Source of the DNA: Cyanophora paradoxa
Lineage: Eukaryota; Glaucocystophyceae; Cyanophorales; Cyanophoraceae
Length of the DNA stretch: 64,000 bases
Assembly (NCBI GenBank): GCA_004431415.1
Contig: QPMI01000519.1
Location: 62,001-126,000 of the forward strand
Reading direction: 5' to 3'
The translations under genes and the position numbers were made by a program. Below are positions 9,861 to 18,977 of this stretch, in pieces; the stretch's first letter is position 1; every line of letters starts with the position of its first letter. The notes under the pieces were generated by a model. The model saw nothing but the letters and a program-made list of their open reading frames with translations, did no database searches and had not been told where the DNA came from.

Positions 9861-10997
9861 GCGCTCCTCGTCGGGGTGCCGGCGACCCGCGACGGGCGCG
9901 CCCTGCGGAGCCTTCGTGCCCGGGGCCGCATTGACGGACTTGACGGGCACGGCCTCGATGGGCTCGTCGCCGTCGTCGTCGCTGGCGGCGGCCGCTACCG
10001 GCGCCAGCTTGCGCACGCGGGGCTTCTTAGCCTCCGGCGCCTCGAGTGCGGCCGTGGCCGTGGGGGGCAGCACGGTGCGGCAGCCGTGCGTCTTGCACGC
10101 TGCGACGAAGATTTCGTCGAGCTGGAGCGGCGACAGGGCGCCGTCCTGTGCAAGGATGCGCTGCTGCAGCGCGGCGAGGAACGCGCGCAGAGTGCGCTCG
10201 TTCGCCTGGGCGAACCCGGCCATCCGAACATCGAGGTTCTGATATTCCGGGTCCTCGCTCGTCGAGCGGGCCTCGAGCGCAGTGCGCAGACACTCCGCAT
10301 AGTACACGGCGAGGCGCTGGCCCTGGGGCAGCGTGTGCTGCACTAGGGGCATGAACCAGTCATGCCATGAGCGCGGGTCCTCGCCCGTGTAGGGCTCAGT
10401 GAGAGCCCGGCGGGCCGCGTGCGGGCGCGTCTCATGAATCCATGCCGTGATCGTCGCGAGGAGCCCGGGGGCACGCAAGTACGAGTCACGCACGGCCACG
10501 ATAGTGGCATGATCGCGCGCGCAGCTCTGCTGCAGCGCCAAGATTGCAGCCTCATCCTCGGCAGTCCGCAGATCAGCCGGGACAAGTTCGAGACGAGCGA
10601 GCAGGGCGCGGTCACGCTCCAGGCCAGCAATAGAGGCCTCATAGAGGTCGCGCTTACGCTCAATCTCGGCGCGGAGGGCGCCGGGGCGGATGCGCCCGAC
10701 GATCACTCCGGCAAGCGCCTCAGACTTAGTATACTCCTGGCCGCCGGCAGTGTCCGGGCCAAAGAGATACTTCGTCGGCTGAGCCGACTGGAAGTTCCGG
10801 ACATCCTTCCGGAACCGGTCACCGTCGGCGAGGCGCGGCTTCGCGGGGAGGAAGGCGATCCGCGCGGGATCATCCTCCGCCGCAGCGGCGGTGCCAGCGA
10901 GCTGCACAGCAAGTTCGGCCTTCGCAGGCTCAACGTGCGCAAGTGCGGACAGCTGGCTACGGACTTCAGAACTGATCAGTTCAGAAGTGTTCGACAT
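9720..10997 (-). CDS. Gag-like polyprotein, N-terminal part (frame breaks near 9,855)
   Basis: The likely start is MSNTSELISS at 10,997; an upstream in-frame Met at 11,120 is less convincing because the leader there is Cys/Arg-rich. About 380 residues of helical, acidic/basic sequence follow (residues AELAVQLAG, RKDVRNF, EDPRSWHDWFMPLVQHTLPQGQ, RTLRAFLAALQQR), typical of a capsid region, then a basic stretch EAKKPRVRKLAP. At about 9,850-9,860 the frame must slip by -1 to continue into the next ORF. The ORF read without that slip ends at 9,720. The function would be virion-like particle assembly. No closer relative can be named. Confidence 0.75.
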   Translation of the reverse strand: MSNTSELISSEVRSQLSALAHVEPAKAELAVQLAGTAAAAEDDPARIAFLPAKPRLADGDRFRKDVRNFQSAQPTKYLFGPDTAGGQEYTKSEALAGVIVGRIRPGALRAEIERKRDLYEASIAGLERDRALLARLELVPADLRTAEDEAAILALQQSCARDHATIVAVRDSYLRAPGLLATITAWIHETRPHAARRALTEPYTGEDPRSWHDWFMPLVQHTLPQGQRLAVYYAECLRTALEARSTSEDPEYQNLDVRMAGFAQANERTLRAFLAALQQRILAQDGALSPLQLDEIFVAACKTHGCRTVLPPTATAALEAPEAKKPRVRKLAPVAAAASDDDGDEPIEAVPVKSVNAAPGTKAPQGAPVAGRRHPDEERLGYPSTTTSPCPCACTWRCRPSTAATLRGTACGARPPSPISHTPSG

Positions 10998-11447
10998 ATT
11001 GCTCTCTTTGCAGCGTATAGCCACGAGAACAGAATGCCAGGGCACAAGATTTGATCTGCAGCGCACTGCAGATCCGGGACACGGTCTTCTCGTGGCGTGC
11101 GAGAACCGACTCAGGGACACTCAGAGAACTGCCGCTGGCAGACTCCGGGGCACAGTGTGCGACGCGAAGCGTGCAACCGGCGAAGTGACACAGACAATGA
11201 TTGAGACTCTCGCGAGAGCTCGTGCGTGCGCTTCGGTCTGGGGATGCACCGAAGCCCGCGAGGGACACTAGAGTCACTTCCGAAGCACAATCAGCCCGCC
11301 CAGAGGCGACGCGGCCGAAGTGTGCAGCGTAGCACGCCACAAGTGGCGGTCGCCCGGAAAGCTCGTCCCAGATCTCTCTAAGCTTATGCGAGGCGGCGCG
11401 GCGAGGCGCGCGGCGCGGGCAGAGCCTGGAAGTCCAGCGACCCTTGA

Positions 11448-11473
11448 AGGTTCGATTCCGGCAGTATGGCGCC
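11448..11473 (-). other. Candidate primer-binding site (tRNA T-arm-like)
   Basis: Immediately internal to the 5' LTR the plus strand reads GGTTCGATTCCGGCAGTA. The TTCGATTCC core is the hallmark of a tRNA T loop plus T stem, so the minus strand is complementary to the 3' part of a tRNA. That is where a minus-strand primer-binding site is expected. The exact CCA end does not align simply with the LTR edge, so the primer tRNA is not identified. Confidence 0.6.
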
Positions 11474-11756
11474 TGTCGCGTGCGAGATTAGTGTGTCTAA
11501 TCGTGCGCGCGGGAAGCCCGTGCGGAGTGCAAGCTCGGCAGGGCAGGGTTTGGCGAGTGCTGCTGCTGTTAGCCACCGGGATGGTAGACTGAGGGTGTAC
11601 CCGTCCAGCTACGGCGTACCCCGACACACGCATACAAGTGACCGCGGCGCTCTAACTAGCCTAGGCGCCGTCGATCTAGCAGCACGAAGGCTGCGCACAT
11701 CATCTAGAACCCTAGCGGCTCACAAACGAGCATCCGCTATAATGTCGGATGCGACA
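11474..11756 (-). repeat. 5' LTR of the Ty3/gypsy-type element
   Basis: This is the upstream LTR for the minus-strand element. It is 283 bp long, with TGTCGC/GCGACA ends, and looks identical to the copy at 875-1157. It should contain the element promoter and R region, but no TATA box or poly(A) signal can be assigned with confidence. Confidence 0.93.
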
Positions 11757-11761
11757 ATGAG
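11757..11761. repeat. Target-site duplication ATGAG (right)
   Basis: Partner of 870-874, immediately outside the right LTR. Confidence 0.9.
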
Positions 11762-12281
11762 CGCTCGAGCTCCCGCTGCAGCTGGGCTGAGAAAAGCAAA
11801 GGATCCGCGAGGCTACGAGGAATGCTGCGAGCGCGCAACTTTTGTCGGATGTCCGTATGCGCAAAACGTACGCGTCGGACTCCTTAAATACTCCGGCGGG
11901 CGGCGGACTCACGGCGGAATACTATACTAGTATAGGCTATAGCTACCGGTATATTGCGCATGCTACTATGATGCTAGTACTAGTCCGACTGAACACTTCG
12001 ACTTGTGACTCTTGACTGTTTTGACCGTCGCGTCGGATCGGAGTGCACGTGGCTCCTCAGCGCTAGCAGCCTGGCAGGCGCTAGCGCTGAGTCCTGAATC
12101 TCCTGATCATGATCATCATGGCATGAGTCCGACGGTCCTGACTCCTGAAGTCCTGAGTGAGGCTGAGTCCTGATCTCCTGACTCTGCCACTGGGGCCAGC
12201 CTGCTGGTATCGCGATCGATCATCGGCGATGTCGGTATCGTCGTATCGATTCGATGAGCGAGCTTGCGAAGTTGCGAGTAT

Positions 12282-12306
12282 TAGATTCTAGAGCAACCAG
12301 ATCCAT
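12282..12306 (+). repeat. 25-bp direct repeat, left copy
   Basis: TAGATTCTAGAGCAACCAGATCCAT is repeated exactly at 12,893-12,917, bracketing 586 bp that contain the ATTGCCG and TTTAGTA motif clusters. Confidence 0.85.
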
Positions 12307-12892
12307 TGCCGAGGACTTAAATTGGCCGGTAATTCACCAAAAACTAAATTGCCGAATTTGCTCAAAACCGGAATTGCCGTGGCGATAAATTGCCGAATTC
12401 GAATTCAGACGTTCGTTCTATGGCGGCCTAAAACAATCTCTACCCCCAGCAACATTGCCGGCGCTTAAAATTGCCGAATTCGGCCTCTCGGCAATTTACG
12501 GCAAAATAAAGCGACGGCTAAAATTTAAAAGCCATCCTACAGTACCACTATACTAGTGGTATAGTACTAGTACTAGTAGTACTACGGTAGTCTCTAGAGT
12601 CTAGACTACTACCACTACTACTGTAGAACTGGTTAATTTAGTACAGGAAAATAATTAGTACTTCGCCAAAACTGCCACTTTAGCGGCTGGTAAAACTTTA
12701 GTAGGTCAGTCTTCGCAGGGCGTTTGTATGGCGGAGGCGGGGCTACCCCTACAAATTCTCGGCTTTAGCAGGCGAGAAATATTTAGTAGATCGCCCAAAA
12801 ACTTTTAGTACTATAAATATGCAGCCCACTAAATATTTCTAGCTCTCCAGTAGGTTAGAACGTTAGAGCCGCTAGACTCTGAGACTGGCTAG

Positions 12893-12917
12893 TAGATTCT
12901 AGAGCAACCAGATCCAT
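12893..12917 (+). repeat. 25-bp direct repeat, right copy
   Basis: Exact copy of 12,282-12,306. Confidence 0.85.
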
Positions 12918-13096
12918 CATGCTGCCGATTCATGCATACCGTACCATACGCGTACGGTCAATGATCATGGGGTGTGGATCTCTCAGAAAAAACGATCTAG
13001 ATCGAATCGTTCCGAGGTTCTATACATAGCGCCAGAACTTCGGAACTGCAAATTCGGGAATTGGAACAAGAAAACTGGAAATTCCACAAATTGCAA

Positions 13097-13241
13097 GCGG
13101 CCGCGGCCCGCGGCCCGCGCCGCCGGGCCGCGCGGCGCAGCGCGCGCGCGCCGCGGCCGGCGCCGGCGGCCCGGCCCGGCGGCCGGCCCCGGCCGCGGCG
13201 CGGCGGCCCGGCGGCCGGCGGGCGGCGGGCCGGCGGCGGCT
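13097..13241. repeat. G+C-only low-complexity tract
   Basis: A stretch of 145 bases contains a single A (13,139) and no T, built from GGCC, GCGC and CGGC units. Its local composition is extreme even for this genome. No coding assignment. Confidence 0.8.
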
Positions 13242-13642
13242 GAAGCCCGGCCGGGAACGGCTTGGGCTGGTACCGACGTGCACACAGTCACACAGTCTGA
13301 CACGTGCACAGACTCACACTCACTGTGTCACAGTGTAACAGGAAAATACCGGTACCAGATTGGAAATTAGTGGATCGTATACGTAAAACTTAATTGGCCC
13401 TCCCACAGGCGAAAAACTGGAGCCCGAAATTAGTGGATCGAAATTAGCCCGAACGCTTTCAGGCTTGTATGGGGCGGTAATGTTAAGGGGTACTGTATGA
13501 GGCCGCGTCCCACCAGGGAATTAGTGGAGCCCGAATTTAGTGGACTGAGTGATTTTTCCCGCTTCCTGGCGCTCGTGAGATTCGCCGCCGGCGCCCTCGT
13601 CGGGCCCTTGCGCCCTCGAGCTCGTCTCTCTCTGCGCCGCCC

Positions 13643-15417
13643 ATGACCCCCGTGTCATCTGATCCGGCGCCACCTGACCTTTCTCCTGCTTCGCTGCCCT
13701 CTCTTCGGCGCCGGCAGCGATCCCCGTCACCTGCTCGCGGCCCTTCCCCTGCCTCCGGATCCGACCCTTCCTCGGCTCCCTCCTCGCCTCTTCCGCCTCG
13801 TAGGCCTCCGCCGCGTTCCCGTCGGCGGATCTCTCGATCGACCCTGGACTCTCCGCCTGCCACTGTCTGTGGGGTACCTCCGCCGCCGTGTTCGGCGCCG
13901 GCTGTCAGTACTTTGCTCGGTAGCTCCCCCATCGTGGCTCCTCGGGGGCCTCTTCGTCGTCGTCGTTCGCTGGGTTCCGGCTCCGGGTCAGATTTCTCGC
14001 CGGGCTTACCTTCTCCTGGCTCTGCTCCTGGGCCCTCAGCTCCTCCCGACCCCTCGCGACCCGCCTCGTCTCCGCACTCCCCGCTCTCTGCGCCGCCTGT
14101 CAGTGCCCACGCTCACTCCACTCTGCCGTCCCGGCACCGCTCCCTGCCCTGCCCCGCATCCGCTGCCCACCCCCTACCGCTGCCTCCCGCCCACTCCCTC
14201 TCCTTCCTCATATCTTCCTCCTACCACCTTCTTCACCTCGACAGAACGGGACACCGATTAATCGGGGTCCTGGGGCGCAGGTGAGGAGGAGGGAGGAGGC
14301 AGAGTGAGGAGGAGGAGGGGTGGCGGAGCGGCGGCAAGGGAGGGTGGCGGACTGCGAGACATTTCACTTCCAGGGCTCATGAGGGATGGAGGAGTTGATC
14401 AAGGGGTGGGCGCGCGGGTCTGGTTACGGCTACCACCGAAAACCATGGCTCCCCCACTCAGGCGAACCTCCCATATTGAGCGACCCATGGCCGGCACCTT
14501 GCTAGCGTCTTCGGCTAGACAGATGACCGGTCGGAAGGGCGCGTCACGTAGAACATTGATACATGTGCCGTGGTGTATCAATGCGACGTCCACTTTTGCA
14601 AAAAAAAACTCCTGGGCCCTCAGCTCCGGGACCGGCTTCCCCGATCTCCTCCCGGACTCGTGGTCGTACCCGTCGCCGGCTTGCCGAGCCTACGTCTCCT
14701 TCTACTTCCCTCCGGCGGTTTGCCGGGCCGGACCCTCCGGCCTTTGTTCTTGATACCGGACCGCCGCCTTTGCCTTCGTCTTCTGCTTCGCTGGTCGTAT
14801 CCCGCCGGCGCCGGCGTACTTCGTCTTATAGTTTAGTTCGGTCTAGTTCGGATTCTGATCGTAGTGTTGATGCTAGAGTTAGTTTCAATACTAGCTATAG
14901 TCCTCGTGCTCAACCTGTTGTTCGCCGTCGTTTGCAGTTCGACTGCCCGTCTCGACCCCGGTCGGCTTTAGTGATTCCTTTGACTGTCCTTTTGCCTGCT
15001 CTTGATCCGCCTGCTCCGCCTCCTGTGTCCTCCTCGACCTTGTGCCGTAGCTCTGCCCTTTCGCGTCGTCCTGCTTCGCCTCCGCCTCCGCGTCGTCTTG
15101 TTGTTCCTCTTACTTGTCTGCTTCCTGTTATTTATCTTTCTCAAATTTGTCCTCCGCTTCTTAGTGATGTAATTCCTTCCGATATTGATGGTATCTCTAG
15201 CTCTGGCTCTTCTTCGTATCAGTCATCCTCTGTCCCTAGCATAGATCTGCTCGATTTCTCGTCTCTTCTCGATCTGTCTAGATCTCGAGCTCTGTGTCTT
15301 TTCTTTTTTATTGTCGATTTTGGCTCTTTGTCTTATCTTTCTTCGTGCTCTTGTCTTAGTTATTTTGCTTTTTTGTCTTTCGGCCCCCTGGGCAGCCCCC
15401 GCAGTGCTGGTGTCTAG
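13643..15417 (+). pseudogene. Ser/Pro/Arg-rich ORF interrupted by a retroposon
   Basis: Two open frames (13,643 to about 14,043, and about 14,609 to 15,417) join without a frame change if the 565-bp insert plus one copy of its 19-bp target duplication is removed. The original protein would then be about 400 residues. It has a Ser/Pro/Arg-rich N-terminal half, repeated RRR clusters and a C-terminal half with hydrophobic runs (VIPLTVLLPALDPP, LVVPLTCLLPVIYL). Codons are rich in CCT, TCT and CGT, unlike the C/G-ending codons of neighbouring host genes, which suggests a mobile-element origin. No known domain. Confidence 0.45.
14044..14608 (+). mobile_element. Poly(A)-tailed retroposon insertion (565 bp)
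   Basis: The insert ends in nine A (14,600-14,608) and is flanked by a perfect 19-bp direct repeat CTCCTGGGCCCTCAGCTCC at 14,025-14,043 and 14,609-14,627. This is the classic outcome of LINE-type target-primed reverse transcription. Just before the tail, TTGATACA ... TGTATCAA forms an 8-bp stem (about 14,555-14,580), a possible 3' recognition hairpin. There is no coding capacity of note, so it may be a SINE-like RNA or processed transcript. Confidence 0.75.
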
Positions 15418-15511
15418 AGACTGTGGCCGGTAATTCACCAAAAAAAAAGAGTGATTTTGAGTCAAACTTTTGGTCCTCTATATATATAGCTAATTTCCGG
15501 CTCCACTAATT

Positions 15512-16980
15512 ATCAGCGTCCAGCTATAGTATTTCATATATATATATATTCCGATGTTCCGAACTTCTTTTTTAAAATTATCGTATATCCAGATCTTTTT
15601 CTTCTTCTCCCAAAAACGTTGAAAAACAGTTTTAACGGTTCGCGTTTCGATCCGACGTTCCGAACTTTAAGATCTAGAACTGGCCGTCGGGGCCCGGGGG
15701 GCGGCGGCCCGCGCCGGCGGGGGCCCGGGGGAGCTTGCACTGGGGCTGGTCCGAAATCTCAAGTCCTTGCACCGGGGCTGGGGGGCTGGCCCTAGCGGCT
15801 TGGCCTCCCGAAATTTTCGGCTGGCCAGGCCAAGCTCCATCAAATCTGCCTCTTTGAGTACCCCATCCACGGGGAGAAAAGGAGGGGCTTGGGGTCTGGC
15901 TTGGGCAGTTGGCTTGCCGGCTCTCGAAAACGGGCAAAAACCCTAGCCCGGCAAGCCGGGGTTTTGGCCGCGGCCAGGCCGCCTAGCCCAGGCGCCCCCC
16001 CGCGGGCCCCGCCCAAATTGAACGGCGAGCTAGCCGGTACCGGTTTGGCCGCCGGCCAGTGCCCATTGCTACTAGGCTAGGCGGCGGGTACGTCGATCCT
16101 TCGGCAGTCGGCCTTGGGGAAAGGAGAGGCCCTTAGGTCTGTTGGTCACTTGTCACAAAATTTTAGAAAGCGAAATTCGTATATTTGAAGACACCTACTA
16201 CCCCATTTTAGACCCTGGGGAGCACGATGGTCCGGCCCGTTTTCCTATGAGAGGCCTCTAGTGGGCAGTAACAGCACGTCGAAAAGCACAGAAAAGCATT
16301 TTCCCGGAAAAAAAATCGAAAGCGCAAATCACATTGGCCTTCCAAGTCGAAATTTGAAAATTATTAATTTGAAGAGACCGCACCCCATTCGCTTGGAAAT
16401 AGTTTCCAAATTAACGGAGCGCCAAGTGGCCCGCCAGCAAATTTGTATGAGTCAGGGTCGTTGTGTGCCACGAGGTGGGTTTTAAATATACTTGATACGT
16501 TAGTTCAAAGATTATCAAAATAAACAATTTAGACAGAGCCTTATTAATGCGAATTACATTCAAATGATTCATAGATAATTGTTAACCACCTCCAAAAAGC
16601 GCCGAAAGTCGTTTTCATTCAGCTGAGACGACCAATGGGCCCCTCGGGGCCTGTGCTCGGTACAATTGCGGCCGATTGGGCCCCGCATCGATATCTGTAC
16701 CCTTGCGGCACAATTCTGTACCCTCTTACGTACCTTGACCGAGTGGACCCTCCTGTTTCTCCTCCCCCCTCCCCCGTAACCGCGCGCGGTTGTGGGCCCC
16801 CGTTTAAAAACAAAGAGCTGCCACCCTCACGCCTTGAAGCCCCAAGACCCAAGGCCACTCCTGCTCCGCAGGGACTCGCTTGTTTCACATATTCGGGACC
16901 GCGAGGCTGCCATAGTATGCCGAAACGCGCCGAACATTGATTCCGGGGGCCGGCCCGGCGGGCCGGGGGCCGGCGCGTGG
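15512..16980. other. Non-coding stretch in the left duplicate
   Basis: No supported gene. It holds an AT-dinucleotide run (about 15,536-15,550), an imperfect palindrome around AAAACCCCGGCTT (15,934-15,965), and AT-richer sequence to about 16,600. The same sequence recurs at about 21,752-23,216. Confidence 0.6.
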
Positions 16981-18865
16981 TCAGGCGTCGACGGCCTTGG
17001 CGAGGAACTCCTTCAGCTGGCTCACCATCCCCCGCTCCTGCGCCCCCGCCCCCCGCCGGGATCAGAGAGCTTAATCCTAATGATTGAGAGGGGCCGCGAG
17101 GGCGCACGGAGCGGATGCGGGCGGCCTCCTCCTCGGCGCGCTTGAGGATCTCCGCCGCCGCCCGCTCCAGCCCCGCCGCCTCCTCCGCCTCCTGCCGCCC
17201 TGCCCCGCGCGCCCCACGCCCCGCGCCCCGTCAGCTCGCCCCGGGGGGGAGGGCGGGGGAACACGAGGCGGGGGCCGGGGGTCTAGAGTGGGCGGGGGGG
17301 AAAACGAGGCGGGGGCCGGGGTTCTAGAGTGGGCGGGGGGCAGGGGGGGGCGGACGGAGGGCGGCGGCGTCGCGCTCCTGGGCCGCCCGCAGCTCCGCGG
17401 ACTGCTCCGCCAGCTTCTGCACCGCCCCCGCCTTCTTCTGGATCTGCGGGGCGGCCCACAGTCCAGCTCAGCTTAAGCTTGTGCAAATCAAGCTTTGGAA
17501 TCGTTCGGAAATATTAATAGAATCGCCTCGCGCTGGAAGTTCTTGTAGAGGTCCCGCACCGCGTCCTCCTCCTCTGCTCCCGACCGCGACGCGGTCGGAG
17601 GGGGGGGGGTACGGGTTCTCGCTGGGAGGGGGCGCGGGCACCGCGGACGCGCTTGGCGACGGCCTCGACGCGCTCCAGGAAGCCGCGCATGAGCTCCTTC
17701 CTGCGGAGAAGGAGCGATAAGCGAATCGAGGGCCGCACAGCCGGCTCGAGGAGCACTTACTTGCGCTTCTCCACGCGCGCGAGGACCGCTTTCTTCTCCT
17801 TCTCGAAGTCCGCCTGCGCGGCACGCGGGCGGGGGCCGGGTTTCCGAGTTCGAGCGCTCAGGTTCAAGTTCTAAATCCAATCTCGCCTTGGTCTGGCCGA
17901 TGATCTGCTCGACCTTGCGCTTCTTCTGCTGAGCGCCCTTCCCGATCGCCTGCTTCAGCGTCGAGAAGAGGCCCCCCAGCCTGCGCGGATTCGAAGGCGC
18001 GGCCGCGGTAAGCATTTCGACAGGGCGCCGCTAAAAGCTCAAGCTTATGCGCGGCGGAGAATATTGATTGGCCGGGCGGGACGCGTGCGGGCGGACCCCT
18101 CGACGGTCGAGCTGTCCTCCACGTCGCTCATGTCGCTGATGCCGCCCAGCGACTCTGCGAAGCCGAGCCGATCGCGGGCGAGAAGTCCGTGAGGGGGGAT
18201 CCGGCCCAAGCGCGTGCTCGCGGAGCCGGCGCGAACCGCGGGACGGGGAAGCCTCGCGATCGAGATCGAGGTCCAGATCGTCCTCCAGAACCGCCGATTT
18301 CAGGCCCCCCTTCTTCGCGCCCGCCTTCGGCTTGCTGGGCCCGGCCGCCGCCGCCGTAGCCCCGGCCGTCGTCCCGCGGCCCTCTGCGCGAATTCGGGCG
18401 CCGTCAGTGACGCATGCTGGTTGAAAAGAAGCGGATGATGGACCGCCCGACCTGCAGCTGGCGCGCCCTTCTTCTTCTTGGTCGCGGCCGCTGGCTCTGA
18501 GTCGCCAGCTCCGATCTCATCCCACTGCGGGGCGATCGGGGAGAAGCAGGAGAGCAGGCGAGTCGCGAAATGAGCCCGAAGCTCGCCGGCGCCCAATGGC
18601 GGCCCTGCGGCGAGCGGGGGAAGCGCGCGGGCCACGAGCTCGCGCACGCACGTCGGCGTCGTCTTCGTCGGCTTTCGCGGCCGCCGCCGACGAAGAGGTA
18701 GCGCCTCCAGCTACGCGCGAAGCTCAGAGGCGCGCGGGGAGGCGGCAGGAGACCGATCGCACCTTTGGCGGCGCCCTTCTTCGGAGCGGGCTTCGCGGGC
18801 GCGCGCTTCGGGGGCGGCGACTCCTCGTAGTCCTCCTCGTCCTCGTTCGCCCGCTTCCGCGGCAT
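16981..18865 (-). CDS. Nuclear coiled-coil protein, left copy
   Basis: It starts at MPRKRANEDEEDYEESPPPK (18,865), a basic/acidic head with nuclear-localisation-like KR clusters and a KPAPKKGAAKG tail. It is read through roughly nine exons separated by short G/C-rich introns, mostly with GTGCG-type donors. Middle exons encode a Leu/Ala-rich segment ending in KKKK. From about 18,000 the exons encode a long charged coiled coil: LGGLFSTLKQAIGKGAQQKK, QADFEKEKKAVLARVEKRK, KELMRGFLERVEAVAKRV, EEDAVRDLYKNFQREAI, KAGAVQKLAEQSAELR, AEEEAGLERAAAEILKRAEEEAARI, MVSQLKEFLAKAVDA. Stop at 16,981-16,983. A short basic head plus C-terminal coiled coil recalls Cor1/SYCP3-type chromosomal proteins, but that is only a resemblance. 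The gene is divergent from the RGG gene, 112 bp away. Confidence 0.6.
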
Positions 18866-18977
18866 CGCTCTTTTTTTCTTCGAATCGCTGTACGGGGGTC
18901 CTCTCATCGACTCACATCGAGCCAGACCAGATCCCGACAAATCCGGCCGGCGTCGAAAGCCCCGCCATTGTGGAGCG
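18866..18977. promoter_or_regulatory. Short divergent promoter region
   Basis: Only 112 bp separate the two divergent start codons, so promoters and 5' leaders of both genes must overlap here. It contains a TTTTTTTCTTCGAATCG stretch but no clear TATA box. Duplicated at 25,099-25,210. Confidence 0.45.

Larger units (their letters stand above)
875..11756 (-). mobile_element. Complete Ty3/gypsy-type LTR retrotransposon (about 10.9 kb)
   Basis: Two 283-bp LTRs (875-1157 and 11,474-11,756) begin TGTCGC and end GCGACA, a perfect 6-bp terminal inverted repeat. A 5-bp target duplication ATGAG flanks the element at 870-874 and 11,757-11,761. The internal region is read on the minus strand in the order gag (with CCHC knuckle), pre-RT region, reverse transcriptase, RNase H, linker, integrase. 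RT before integrase is the Ty3/gypsy (Metaviridae) order, as opposed to Ty1/copia. I found no LTR differences by eye, so the insertion should be young. Yet the coding region needs eight -1 frame changes, which suggests either recent inactivation or one-base consensus errors. No obvious D[ST]GA protease motif was seen. Confidence 0.95.
11762..13518. other. Repetitive intergenic region, no gene seen
   Basis: The region is less GC-rich than the rest. It holds clustered ATTGCCG motifs (about six between 12,300 and 12,490), clustered TTTAGTA motifs (12,637-12,815), a 25-bp direct repeat, an almost pure G+C stretch and ATTAGTGGA motifs at 13,377, 13,433 and 13,520. It appears to be a patchwork of decayed mobile elements. 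No convincing ORF. Confidence 0.6.
13519..15511 (+). mobile_element. Candidate TIR-bounded transposable element
   Basis: Terminal inverted repeats of about 22 bp are visible. The left one (13,519-13,540) reads AATTAGTGGAGCCC..., and the right one (15,490-15,511) reads ...GGCTCCACTAATT, with two mismatches. The interior holds a Ser/Pro/Arg-rich ORF whose codons are T-ending far more often than in host genes. It ends with an AT-rich tail containing GGCCGGTAATTCACC, a block also present at 12,318. The right end is repeated in the tandem duplicate at about 21,730-21,751. No transposase domain was recognised, so superfamily is unassigned and the limits are provisional. Confidence 0.45.

Noticed and set aside
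9820-9865. Programmed -1 frameshift in gag
   Set aside because: No heptameric slippery site of the X XXY YYZ type is visible, and seven further identical-direction breaks make a special signal at this one unlikely.
11390-11473. A full tRNA gene next to the 5' LTR
   Set aside because: Only the T-loop and 3' side look tRNA-like; the T-stem 5' side does not pair and no anticodon arm is present, so a primer-binding site is the better explanation.
12300-12830. CRISPR-like array from repeated short motifs
   Set aside because: Motifs are 7 bp, irregularly spaced, without uniform repeats or spacers, and the genome is eukaryotic.
13519-15511. CACTA-type DNA transposon
   Set aside because: The CACTA/TAGTG words at the ends point outward instead of inward, and no transposase is present.
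16261-16485. 74-residue open frame repeated in both duplicate copies
   Set aside because: Preserved only because the whole segment was duplicated; no domain, no splice context, and AT-rich surroundings.
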